The notes beneath the pieces are model-generated. The model searched no databases. It worked only from the letters and a program-made list of their open reading frames with translations, and was not told the DNA's origin. From NCBI GenBank assembly GCA_946545035.1, contig CAMNND010000001.1, positions 1 to 34,808 on the forward strand: a stretch of 34,808 bases of DNA, given 5' to 3'. The DNA is from an uncultured Clostridium sp. Lineage in GTDB: Bacteria > Bacillota > Clostridia > TANB77 > CAG-508. A program made the translations under genes and the position numbers. Shown here piece by piece: positions 23,096-34,808 of the stretch (the first letter of the stretch is position 1; the number at the start of each line of letters is the position of its first letter).

Positions 23096-26000
23096 TTGAA
23101 ATATTCCAATACTGTTGAATATAATATTTCAACTAAATTAGATTCAAGTGGTTTAACTAAATTACAAAGTCAAATTAAACAACTTGAAAATTCAATGCAA
23201 CAAATGGCTAATCGTGAATTGTTAAATTCAGATAAAGTTCAAGCTGCAAAAACTCAATTAGAGGGATTAAATACCGCTCTTACAAATTCTTTCAATTCCT
23301 CTCTTGGAATTTTAGATCTATCAAAGTTTAGAGCTGAATTAGATGCTAGCGGAGTTAGTGCTAAAGGATTACAATCAGCTTTTAATATGATGGGTGCTGA
23401 AGGACAAGCTGCATTAAATGGTTTAACAACTCAGATTGCTAACTTTAATGGTGGTATGGAACGTACTTCATCTGCGGTGGACAAAGTATTTACTACTTTT
23501 AGTAATACTTTTAGATGAGGTATGGTTTCAAGTTTCTTTAGTCAATTTATGAATGCAATTCATAGTTCAATAGATTACGTTAAAGAACTTGATGACTCAT
23601 TAACTCAAATTATGCTTGTTACAGATTATAATCGCGATTCAATGAATGAATTTGCACGATCTGCTAATGAAGCCGCTAAAGCTGTTAGTATGACAACAAC
23701 AGGTATGACTAATGCTTCATTAATTTTTGCTCAGCAAGGGTATGATCTTGGACAATCTCAAGAATTAGCTACATTATCTGCTAAAGTTGCAAATGCTTCT
23801 CAACAAGATACTGCTACTACTTCAGATCAAATTACAGCATATATGAATGCCTATGGTCTTGAAAATAGTATTAGTGAACTTACACAAGCAATGGATAATT
23901 GAGCTTTAATTGCAAATATTTCTGCGGCCGATGTAGGTGAACTTGCACAGGCATCACAGCGTGCAGCTTCAATGGCTAACACTGTGGGTGTTAGTGGAGA
24001 ACAGCTTGCCGCACAAATTGCTACAATTGAGTCTGTAACACGAGAAGCTCCAGAACAAATTGGTAATGGTCTTAAGACTCTTTATGCTCGTTTTTCTGAT
24101 ATTTCTCAGGGCGGAGAAGATGAAAATGGAGTTAGTCTTGGAGATGTTACTAAACAGTTAAATGATATTGGCGTTCAAGTATTAGATCAATTTGGGAATA
24201 TTCGTGATGTTGGCGATATCATGGAAGATCTTATGGTTGTATGAGACGATCTTGATCAAACTAGTAAAATTGCAGCAGCTCAGTCTTTAGCGGGTAAATA
24301 TCAAGTTAACCGTTTTGTTTCATTAATGGATAATTCTGATATGTATAAAGAGTATTTAGGAGCTACAGGATCTTCCGCAACCGGCACTCTTGATCAAATG
24401 AACGAAGAATATGCTCAGTCTATTGAAGGTCGTAGCGCTAAGTTACAAGCGTCATTAGAAGGATTGTTTAGTACGATATTTAATACCGATGATATTTACC
24501 CTTGAATGGATGCTGCGCAAAGTGCAGTAGACTTATTACAACAATTCTTTGATGTTCTTGGAGGAGGAAAAACTGTTCTTCTGGGTATCGGTAGTTTATT
24601 AGGACAAGTATTTAATCAAAATATAGCTAGAAGTATTAATGATGCAATTGCTAATCATAATTTAGGAAAAATACGTGAGCAGAATATAAATAGTGTAAAT
24701 GATACTCTAGATAGAGTTGGAATTGATAGAACTCAAGGCGTTGGTGCTTATATTAGCAAAACTGCTGATCAAGCAAAATTAGGAGCTTTAAATGAAGCTC
24801 AATACAATGCTTATATGGATGATGTACAACAATGAGTAAATGCCACAACAGCACTAACTGAGTCTGAAAAAGAGCTTCAAACTAATGTAGATTTAATAAA
24901 TGCTATTTATGCAAAAGCAGGTGCAGATGGTGTTTTTAAAGAAGGTGAAGATAGTCCTTATAATACTGTTAATTTACAAGAAAATCGTAAGGAAGTTTTA
25001 GATAAGTTAGATAATTTAGATTTTGCACAACAAGAACAAGCAGCTGCACAATATGCAAATAGTCTACATCGATTATCAACTGTTTTTAAAGAGGTAGAAC
25101 AAGATACTTCTGATGAACAAAATAAACAAGAAGAATTGGCTAATTCTATTCAATTTGCTAGAGAAACTTTAGCTGATTTTACAAGAATTTTAGGGATGTC
25201 AAAAGAAGAAGCTGATCAATGAGATCAAGTTTTTGAAAATATAGCGGCAGATTTAGCCGCTCTTCCTGAAGATTCAATTGAAGCAGAAAAAGCTTTAGAA
25301 AAATTATATGATAGAGTTGTAACTTTACAAAAAGGACTTTTTGAAGTAAATAACAATAAAGAAGGTGCAAAAAAATTTGTTGTTGATGCATCTGACACAA
25401 TTCAAAAAAACGAAACTCAAATTTCTTTTAATGAAGCTCAAGAAAAAAGAGCTGGAGAGAATGCAGGGGCTAGAGGTCAAGGAATTGATCAACAACAAAA
25501 TATAAAAGCAATTCTTGATACTATGAATGCAGTTCAACAATTAACTTTTGCCTGACAAGCTTTTCAAGGTCTTGGTAGTTTATGAGCTAATGAAGATTTA
25601 TCTACTGGAGAAAAAGTTATTCAAACAGTAATGAATCTTACTATGGCTATGTCTCAATTAATTCCTGCCATTGATACTTTAAAAAATGGAGGTTTAGGAC
25701 AATCATTCCAGCAAATGAATGATGCTTTATCTAAAATTCAAATGGGAGAAATAGATTTTTCTTCTGATGAAAGAATGGTAGAAGTTAATGAGAAATTAAA
25801 TTCTTTATTAGATAAAAGAACTATAATTCATAAAAAAATTAGTGAAGCAAAAAAAGAAATTTATAATGCTACAAAACAAGCAGCTGAAGCCGAAAATACA
25901 AGTGCAAAAAATGCTATGACAGGAGCTCAATTAGCATTTAAGAAAACTTTAGCTAAAAAAACAGAAAAAGAACAAAATGAGCTTATTTCTATATTGGAAA

Positions 26001-29000
26001 AAGAACAAATAGCTAATGAAGCAGCTATTACAACAGCAGAAACTACAAGAAGTACTATTGGAAAAATAATAACTGCTGAGTTAGTTAAGCAAGTTGCTTT
26101 ACAAGCTGCTTTAACTTTTGGCATTCCTTTATTATTAGCTGGTTTAGGTGCTGCAGTTGGATATTATCAGCAACAACGAGAAGAAGCTGAAAAATTAAAG
26201 CAAGAACGTTTAGAAGCTTCAAATCAACAAACTGATGAATTAAAGAAAAATGCAGCAAATATACAGGAACTTTATAATAATTATAAAGAAACTGGAGAAG
26301 CAGCTGATGGTTTAAGAGAAGCTCTTGAACAACAAGCTGAAGCTTTGGGTATAGTAGTAACAGCTGCAGATGACTATGATAGTTTAAAACAAAAAATAGA
26401 TGAAGCAACGGCTTCTCAGTTAGCATATAATGCAGCTTTAAGAGGCGAAGATTCTTCTATTTCAAAAACAACCGCTACTGATGCTGGATTAACTTTTGAA
26501 GATAAAGAAGCATTAGGAATTGATACAACTCCAGCTTCTTATGTTAATACAGCTAATGGTCAAATGCAATATCAAGCAGACGGAAGTGTTTCCGCAGATA
26601 TAGCAAAAACAGTTGAAAAATCAAAAGAACTAATAGATCTTGAACAACAAAGTATTGCAAATCGCAATACAGAATTAGCTATTTTAGATCGAGGCAATCC
26701 AAAAGAAGAAGAAAAATATCAATTATTAAAGCAACAAAATATAGAAAGCCAAAATCGGATAGATCGTCTTACCAATTATGTTGAGGGAAATAAAGATTAT
26801 TTAGATAATCAATATGCTCAAGCTGAAAATTCTGTTTTATCTATGGCTTTAAATTCAGATATTTTTAAAGGACAAGAAAATGCCGCGGGTGATTTTGAAG
26901 CTACTTCTTATCAACAAGCTCTTCAATATGTAAAAAATATTACAGATGGATTAGAAATCACAGAACAGCAACAACAAGAATTAGCTGCAACTGCTTTAGA
27001 GTATGCTGATAATCTTGAAGGTGCTGCGCAAGCTCAATTAGAGATAGCTCAAAATCAAATTGAACAAAATCCTTATGTTTATTCTGGAATTCGTGCAGGC
27101 GAATCTGGAATGAATAAAATTAATGAATTAGGTGAAAAATTTGATTTATCAGATCAAGAAAAAGCAAAAATCTCAGATTTAATAGATTGATCTGATACGG
27201 ATGAATTAGATGCAAGAGTTGCAGATTTAGCTGAAGAAATTGAAGAAGGCTTAAGTCAGGGGATGTCTCTTGATGATATTTTTTCTAAGATGAAAGAAAA
27301 TCAAGAAATTGAATTAACAGATGATGAAATTTTAAAACAAGAACGTGATGATAAAGGATATGTCGGAGAAGACTGAGAAAGAGATGCCGAAGATGTAAAA
27401 GAATATGCAGATTCTTTACAAGATTTGGCTGAAATTTCTGATGACATTGCGGATTCTTTAAAAGATAATCGAAAAGAAGCCTTAAAAATTGCTGATGCGA
27501 ATGCCCGATTAAATAAAGGTGTAAAATCTTTAGCTGATAGTTGAGATGATTGAAATAAAATTATTTCTGATACTTCTAAGGGAATTGAAGCTACAGAAGA
27601 TTATTCTGATGCAATCCATGGAGTAGAAGATGCTTTAACAAATATTCTTGATTTTGATGTAAGTACTGGATTAGCCGATAGTACTCAGTTTATTAAAGAA
27701 CATATGGATGACATAGCCGCTGCTGCAGAAGGCGATATGGATGCAATTGAAAGATTGCGAGTAGCAGCAGCTCAACAAATTTTAATTGATGCTGATTTTG
27801 ATTGAAATAAAATAAATGTTAGTCAAGAAGAACTTTTTGGATTAATTTCTGAATTAGATAATGAAGAAATTGAAGTCGGAGCAACTTTAGATACAACGAC
27901 TTTTGGAGAAGCTTTAGCTATAGCATTACAAGCTGTAGGTGCAACGACAGAAGAAATGCAAAAAGTTTTTGATTCTCTTGGTTGAGAACCTAATATTACA
28001 TATGAAACTTACAAAGTTGCAGATAACAGTAAGCAAACAACAGATGGTACAATTGAGATTGTAGATCCTAAAGCAGAGGGAGGAACAAGAACTGTTAAGG
28101 TCTCTGATGAAGTTGTATTTAATGGAGATAATACGGTTACTATTCCTAAAATAAATGCAAAAGGAACAACTTATCAAGGGTCTGCTCCTAAAATAGCTTC
28201 ACCTTCAAGTCGAGGCGGTGGAAGCGGAGGCGGTGGAGGAAAAGGTAAGTCTTGCTTCGTAGCTGGTACTTTAGTTTCTACTTCTCTTGGATTTAAACCA
28301 ATTGAACAAATCCAAAAGGGAGATATGGTTCTTTCTTATAATACATTACTTAAAAGAAATGAGTATAGTGAAGTTCTTCAAACTATGATTCACGATACCA
28401 TTGAGCCTATTTATACTTTATATATTAAAGATGAACAATTAAGAGTTACTGGCATTCACAGATTTTTAGTTACAGATAAAATTACTTGCGGAGTTCCTCA
28501 ATGAGTATATGCAGCAGATCTTAAAGTAGGACAATGAGTCTTCTTTGCAGATGGTACTTGACATGTAATTCATAAGATTGAAACTAATATTGAGCATCAA
28601 ATTGTATATAATTTTGAAGTTTTTGCAAATCATAATTATTATGTTGGCCGCAATCAAATTCTTGCACACAACAAAGGTGGCAGTAAAAAAGGTAGCGGCG
28701 GTGGAAAAGCTAAAACTATTGAGCAAAAAGATAAAAAAGATCACGAGAAAGATTATTATGAAGAAGTTAATACTCAATTAGACAAAGTTGAGAAAGAACT
28801 TTCTCGTGTAGAAAAACAACAAGATAAACTTGTTGGTGACAAAGCTCGAGCAAATCAAAATAAACAACTTGGACTACTTCAAAAACAAATTGAGCTTCAA
28901 AAAGAACATTTACGAATTCTTACAGAAGAAGAAAAAGTAGATGTTACAAAGCATCTAAAAGAGCAAGATAAACAAGCTGAAAAATTAGTTCAAAAATATA

Positions 29001-32000
29001 ACAAATTATTTGTTATTCCTGATCCAGTTTATGATGAAGATGGCATAATTTCTAATTATGAACAAATTAGTAAAGCTGTTGATGATGCTCATAATAAAAT
29101 GATCGATGAATATAATAAAGCAGCTAAAACTGGAAATGAAGAATTAACTAAACAAATTCAAAAAGATATAGATAGTTTAGATAAATATGGTGATGCAATT
29201 CGTAAAGATGCTCAAAGATTAGATAAAATTGTTGTAGAAACAGAAGAATTAAATAATACAATCCAAGAGCTACAAGATTCAATGCAAGATATTCGTATCG
29301 AAGCTTTTAAGAATTATGAAGAAGCCAGAGATGGATTGAAAGATATTAAAGAGTCTGCGGCTGAACTTAATACTATATTTAGAGACTTTGACCCTGATTC
29401 ATTTGTAAATAGTTTTTCAATTGATGATACTCCTTATGATGATTTAATTGAAACAATGAATAAATTAGATACTATTTACAATATAACTAAAGAAGATGCA
29501 GAAGATTTTTATGATAAGCTAATAAAACAAAAAGAAGCTGATTTAGCAAAAGCAGATGAATTAGAAGAACGTATGGCTATCCAACAATCGATAGAATTCT
29601 TTAATTCTCGTAAGAATAATTTATCTGCGGATAATTTAAATAATGGTTATTTAGGTGTCTTAAGTCAAGATTTAGCCACTCTACAAGAATGAATGAATAA
29701 TCCTACATCAAAAGACAATGTTTTTGGAACAGATATAGCGGCTTTAACTGATACATATAAAGAGACTTATGAAGCCTTAAAAGATGGTTTTGAGGAATAT
29801 CGTAAACTTATTCAAGATTATCGAGATGCAGCTTTAGATATTTATAATGAGGCAGAAGATGCAATCGATCGTCAAATGGATAAATATGATAGATTAGTTG
29901 AAAAAGTTGAACGTATGTCTGATACTTATGCATTATATTACGGAGAAGATAGTTATGCGGAGCTAGATAAATTCTATGCTCAACAGGGTGATATAATGCA
30001 AAATCAGTTAGATCAATTAACTACTGCATATGAATATTGAAATCAGCAATATCAGAGAGCATTAGCAACAGGAGATAAAAAGTTAATTCAAGAAATTGAA
30101 GATAAAATGAATGATGCTGAAGACGCAATGCTTGAAAAAGCCGAAGAATTGGCTGACCTTTGGGTAGAAAAATTTGAAAATGTTGTCAATGCTAATACTC
30201 AATCTATTTATGATAAATTATTTAACGGAAATGACTTTAATGATTTAACTGATAGCTGAGAACTTCAAAAAGATTACATGGAACGCTATAAAGATGAAGT
30301 TGAAAAAAGCTACGAGATAGATAAGCTTCGGTCTAAGTATCTTGATTTATTAAATGATGCTCAAGGCACATCTTTACAAACTCAAAATAAGATACGCCAA
30401 CAAATGCAAGAGCAATTAAAACAATTGCAAGATCAAGCCAGTGTTAGCGAATATGATGTCAAATTAGCTAACGCAAGACTAGAAATTCTTCAGAAACAAA
30501 TTGCATTAGAAGATGCTCAAAGAAATAAAAATCAAATGCAACTTCGTCGTGACTCTCAAGGTAATTATAGATATACTTATAGAGCCAATCAAGAAGATGT
30601 AAAGGCTGCTCAAGATGATTTATTAGATTCTGAATTTAATGCATATGAATTAACAAAAGATGAAACAATTTCTAACAATGACCGAGCTTTAAACATGGTG
30701 CAGGACTTCTTAAATAAGCGAGCCGATATATTTAATAAGTATAAAGATGATGACGAAGCTCGAACAAAAGCGTTAGAGCAGCTATCCGCAGATTATAGTA
30801 AACTTTTAGGTGGTATGGAAGAAGATTTCAAAGATACTACTAATGGTATGTACGATGTTCTTACATTTTTAGTTAAGAATGGAACAGAAGACAGCGCAAC
30901 AAGTGCGGCTAATATGCTTGATAATTTATTTGAGGATGAAAATAAATTTAAAGAAGATACTGAAGTTTTATGAGCTTCAATGACAAATAATATTACAGAT
31001 GCTTTAGGAAACTTTGAAGATGCTGTCGAAGAAGCTAATGGTGAAATGATTGCTCAGACAGAAGACTTAAAAGAAAAAATGGCAGGTAATAAAGGAGCTC
31101 TTACTACAATAGGATCTTCTGCGGATACTATGACAGATTCTTTAGACAAAGCTGCTGAGGCTACAAAGAGTTTAGCGACTGAAACACAAAATCTATACGA
31201 TCTTTTTGGTTCAGATGATGCAAAATTACAAGATGCTTTAAGTAGCATAGAGAAGTATAAACAGGAATTACAAGATACTCAAGATACAACTTCTAGTTTA
31301 GCTCAATCATTAAAGAAGGCTAATGCTACTCTTGATACAAAGACAGCAGAAGCTCAGAGCTATAAAACTGCTCTTGATTTTGCTACTGGTGCTAGACAGG
31401 TAAAAGAAGGCACTAAAGTAAAATTAAAGAAAGGCACCTTTGTACATTATGACAGATATGGCGGAGTACAACAAGATGCAGAAGGAAATACTGGTTGGAG
31501 ATTACCAGAAGATATGTGAGTAAAATTTGACGCTCCCGCAACAGAGCGTAATGCTAGATATAAATATGGTTTTTATGCAACAGGAGATAGCTTAACAAGT
31601 TTTGGAAAGAAACAGCCTGGGGATAATGAGAACGGGCGTCAAAATACTGATCAACGTCGACATCAAAAATGATGGTTTAATGAAGATGAATTACAGAGAA
31701 ATGTACTCGCAGCGATGGATACTGGAGGATATACTGGAGAGTGAGAAGACGAAACTCCATTATATAAAAATGGTAAATTAGCTTTATTACACCAAAAGGA
31801 ATTAGTATTAAATAGCTCCGATACTGAGAATATATTAGCTGCGGTTGAAATTGTAAGAACTATCGCCGCGGGTATAAACAATCAATTAGCTAGCCTTTCT
31901 CAAAATGCTGGAATTCGTAATTTTAATTCTTCTTTATCTTCTATTGGAAATGAAGTTCAACAAAGAGTTGAAATAAAAGCAGAATTTCCTAATGTACAAG

Positions 32001-32080
32001 ATTCTTATCAAATTGAGCAAGCTTTACTTGAACTTTCTGATCAGGCTTATCAATATGCTCATAGAAATATTAGGGGCTAA
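23096..32080 (+). CDS. Tail tape measure protein with internal Hint domain, 2994 aa (TGA as Trp)
   Basis: It sets tail length and carries proteins to the cell during injection. One frame runs from TTG 23096 (behind GAGAGGAAGGTG) to TAA 32078-32080 if about 24 TGA are Trp; at least three TGG also occur. Residues 1-130 are helical. About 143-400 match the TP901-type core (LDDSLTQIMLVTDYNRDSMN, AQQGYDLGQS, AGKYQVNRF). A hydrophobic segment (FGIPLLLAGLGAAVGYY) lies near 1008. A Hint domain lies at 1720-1859 between Gly-rich linkers. Long coiled coils follow. The C-terminus has TGGYTGEWEDE and ALLHQKELVLN, a conserved tape-measure ending. At usual tape-measure scaling (about 0.15 nm per residue) the tail would be very long. 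Confidence 0.9.
28253..28672 (+). other. Hint (bacterial intein-like) domain inside the tape measure protein
   Basis: The 140-residue domain begins CFVAGTLVSTSLGFKPIEQI (block A, catalytic Cys first), then GDMVLSYN. Block B is VTGIHRFLV with the conserved Thr-x-x-His. Block F is YNFEVFANHNYYVGRN and block G ends ILAHN with the terminal His-Asn. There is no homing-endonuclease insert. The residue after Asn is Lys, not Cys, Ser or Thr, so standard protein splicing lacks its second nucleophile; autocleavage as in BIL domains is expected. The three Trp codons are all TGA. Flanks are Gly-rich (RGGGSGGGGGKGKS before, KGGSKKGSGGGK after). Confidence 0.9.
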
Positions 32081-32142
32081 AATAAATAACTAATCTTACT
32101 CGTTTTTTATTTTATTAAGAGTGAGACACACAAGGATTTTTT

Positions 32143-32181
32143 AACGGGAGAGTTGTCTTTAAACTCTCCCGTTTTTATTTT
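32143..32181 (+). terminator. Terminator after the tape measure gene
   Basis: AACGGGAGAGTT and AACTCTCCCGTT form a 12-bp stem with a 7-base loop, then TTTTATTTTAT. Confidence 0.92.
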
Positions 32182-32204
32182 ATAGAAAAGGAGCGCTGTA
32201 TTAA

Positions 32205-34808
32205 ATGGTTAATAAAATGAATTTACAAGAAAGTATTTTAAAAGCTGTTAATACTATTGTAGAACAGCGCACTAATGAATTAAAAGTAGATAAAACTATT
32301 ACCGCTATTGTTGAAAAAAATATGGGTATTTTTAATGGAAAAACATTATATCGACTTAGATATGAGGGTGGGTTTCTTGAAGCTGTAGTTTTAAATCCAG
32401 AAGAAATTTATCTACCTAATACCTCTGTTTATGTATTAATTCCGCAAGGAGATTTTTCTAAACAAAAAGTTATTATTGGTCGAACCAATAATATCAATCT
32501 TGAGAAAGATTCTTCTATTATAAATAGTATAGAGAATCAATACTGTTTAGTTGGTAATAATTTATTATATAATGCAAAAAAAGATGATTCAGAAAAAATT
32601 TCTAATTTACAGTATGGAGTTTATTCTTATCACAATCCATTAGAAGAAAATGAAAATCCAGACACTATTTTACATAGATACAATCAAATTTGTAGTTACA
32701 ATTCAGATGGACAATATAATGAAGTTTATAATAGACGAGATTTAGATCAAACACAATGAATGATATATGATCAAAATTTAGCTTTTAATATTGAAAGCTT
32801 AAATATATTAAAAGATCAATCTACAGGGTTAATGGTTAAAGCAGATTTTAAAACCAATTTAACTATGGAACAAAGACAACGTTCAGAGGGCGAGTATGGC
32901 TTAATCTTAAATCTTGTTTTTAATAATTTAAATAAAGATTATGGTTCTACTAATGGAGAAGTTTTTGAAAAAGTTGCGGAAATTATTACTGGAAAAGCAT
33001 ATATTTCAAAAAAGCAAGCTTATGATTTTAAAAGCATTTCTGAAGAGCCATCTTTAGATGATCAAAATTTATATGATTATTATGAGATTAAATTAAAAGA
33101 TATTCATGATTATTATATCTCCCAAGTAAAAGAATATAATGCAAATATAAAAAGCAATATTCGTTTATTAATAGAATATACAAATAGTTTAAGAACAACT
33201 TTTTCAACTAATAATAGTACAAAAATCTTATATACAGACATAGTTAGCAATACTTTAACAGGATATTTAGATTTTTTAAATGAGCTAGAATTAGCTAATA
33301 ATCTTAATAATTTTAATAATATTTATAATATTTGATGAAATCAAAATATAGGTGATACAGAAAATAAAACTATTGCTTATAAAATTAGCTCAAACAATAT
33401 GATTGGAAATCCTCTATCTTTTAATCAATGAAATACTCAACGTCAGATTTTAGATATAGATATTAAAAATCTTATTAGAATAGATAGTATTATTTTATAT
33501 AAGCAAGGATTTTTAGAAAATTCTGAAAGTGAATTAAATTGGCCTTTAAATAATCCTGGCCCAGATATTTTCGTTAAAAATCTTCAAATTTATCCTGTAA
33601 AACCAATTGAAAGTCAAAATGAAGATTACATCTTAAAAGTTCAACCAAAAAATTCGGATGCCGATTCTAATGCAGGAGTTTTAACTGGAACTGAATCAAT
33701 AGATAGAGTAATTTTTGAAGCTAGTCTTATTAGAAAAGGAATAGAAAATTTATCCAAAAGTACAAGAGCTTCCTTTTTATGATTTAAAGAAGATTTCTCA
33801 ATTACAGACGTAAATTCATCTGGTTATGATGCAATTGCGGGAATTGGTTGAAAAAGAATTCCATTAGCAAGAGGATACAATTTTGTTGCAACTGGTAATG
33901 ATAATTTAGCTTATAAAAATAATTATAAATGTGTTGTTCAATATGTTGAAAATGAAGATAACACAATTGTTTTAGATACAACTTTTTCAGTATATAACAA
34001 ATCTATTAGTACCGACATTTTATTAGAGTCAGATATTGGAACCACGTTCAGCTTTTTTGAAGATAATATTAAACCAAAAGTAATTTGTCGAATTAATGAA
34101 AACTTAAACGATTCAGATACAATAGAAAATTATCATGAAATAGTTTCTACTGATGAAACATATCCAAAATATAGATATTACTGAGCAATAACAGACTCTA
34201 TTAATGGAAATAAGATTTTCTTAAATGATGTTGATAACAAATCAATTGATGAAATTAACAATGTGTTAGCATATGTTGATGCAGAAGATATTGTTAAAGA
34301 TATAAAGTATTATAAATTAAACAATAATTTAGAAGAAATTCCTACGAAAAAGTCTATTGAAGCAACGAGAATTGTTTATCCAGTTAATAAACTAAGTTCT
34401 GGTTTTACAGTTAATTGTTTTGTAAAAAAGAAAATGCCGATAACAGGCTCTAATTATATCCGCTATGTAGATGCGGGGTCTGCAACTTTAGAGTTCTTAA
34501 ACAAAGGCTTAGATATAGATTTAAATAGCTTTAAAATTACTATTGAAAATGGAAATCAAGTTTTCCAATATGATGAATATGGTAATGCGCCAACATTAGA
34601 TAAAAACAAAGAACCTTTAGAAATACTTCCGATTCGAGCAAAAGTTTTTGCTCCATCTGGCGCAGAAATTAAGAGTAGTAATTATTCAGTGGAATGAATT
34701 TTTCCAACAGAAAATACTATGATTAATGCAAAAGAAATTTTAGAAAGCGATTCAGAAGAAAATTCACAAATATATAAGGGACAAATTTGTGATTTTAAAA
34801 TTATTGAT
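32205..34808 (+). CDS. Distal tail/minor structural protein, partial (868+ aa, TGA as Trp)
   Basis: Starts at ATG 32205 behind AAAAGGAGCGCTGTATTAA; a second in-frame ATG follows four codons later. The frame is open to the window edge. About eight TGA (including two adjacent, Trp-Trp, at 33333-33338) and one TGG encode Trp. The N-terminus has NMGIFNGKTLYRLRYEGGFL followed by LPNTSVYVLIPQGDFSKQKV, an OB-like or beta-barrel opening seen in phage baseplate or tail-hub proteins. The middle is rich in Asn and beta strands, suggesting carbohydrate-binding-like modules. Its position after the tape measure gene fits distal tail or tail-associated proteins. The exact class is uncertain. Confidence 0.65.

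Noticed and set aside
28253-28672. Classical splicing intein with homing endonuclease
   Set aside because: Only 140 residues, no endonuclease motifs, and Lys after the terminal Asn, so standard splicing chemistry is incomplete.
6289-32080. Late genes broken by many nonsense mutations or sequencing errors
   Set aside because: Only TGA occurs, never TAA or TAG, always at plausible Trp places including conserved motifs; reading frames are otherwise intact.
6289-32080. TGA read as glycine (as in Gracilibacteria/SR1)
   Set aside because: Local contexts (VPYIEKK-x-TQI, YTGE-x-EDE, VPQ-x-VYAADLKVGQ in the Hint domain) favour an aromatic residue, and TGG and TGA alternate in like contexts; GGN glycine codons are normal.
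1-34808. tRNA gene, in particular a TGA-decoding tRNA-Trp
   Set aside because: No convincing T-loop (GTTCGAATC-like) with a matching acceptor stem was found by eye on either strand. A covariance search would be decisive.
1-34808. CRISPR array
   Set aside because: The repeats seen are short iterons or dyads without regular unique spacers.

Overview
The window looks like part of a tailed phage (Caudoviricetes) genome, probably lytic. It has no integrase, lysis or DNA-replication gene. Positions 1-6088 hold mostly small genes on the minus strand plus a replication/segregation-like region. Positions 6289-34808 hold plus-strand packaging, head and tail genes. Promoters are sigma70/sigmaA-like (TTGACA/TATAAT), Shine-Dalgarno sites are strong (AAAGGAGG), and a canonical Bacillota-type parS is present. 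A Bacillota-like host is therefore plausible, but the host cannot be fixed from this sequence.

The dominant feature is recoding. On the plus strand, TGA lies in frame about 70 times inside packaging, portal, connector and tail genes, always where tryptophan fits, and it ends none of those genes (TAA ends about 14, TAG 4). When TGA is read as Trp, fragments fuse into full-length genes, including a 2994-residue tape measure protein. The minus-strand genes use TGG only (about 20 codons). So do the major capsid, decoration and tail tube genes. No suppressor tRNA is visible here.

Layout. Positions 37-3624: single-gene or small-operon cassettes, most with their own promoter, a purine-rich leader and an upstream CCGAAG-NN-CTTCGG dyad about 40 bp from the -35 box. 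Products include a GIY-YIG-like protein, a basic protein that could bind DNA, and several tiny membrane proteins. Positions 3500-4480: a structured-RNA or leader candidate, four tandem 11-mers and 11 TGTTGAAAA-type repeats (candidate origin). Positions 4477-5464: three unknown genes headed by a perfect parS at 5489-5504. Positions 5957-6290: a small basic protein gene divergent from the main late promoter, which carries a 10-bp-arm operator. Positions 6289-12443: a zinc-finger protein, a probable small terminase or accessory protein, TerL, a free-standing nuclease and the portal. Positions 12462-15552: protease with nested scaffold, decoration protein, and major capsid protein with an in-frame extension behind a TAG. 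Positions 15622-19569: connectors and tail completion. Positions 19697-22951: tail tube, an unknown structural protein and a pre-tape-measure protein with its own promoter. Positions 23096-32080: TP901-type tape measure protein carrying an internal Hint (intein-like) domain. Position 32205 to the end: a partial distal-tail protein.

Inferred working: minus-strand (probably early) genes and the most abundant virion proteins are readable with the standard code. Packaging and tail-assembly proteins need TGA to be decoded as Trp. Strong terminators after the capsid, tail tube, pre-tape-measure and tape measure genes split the late operon into separately dosed units.
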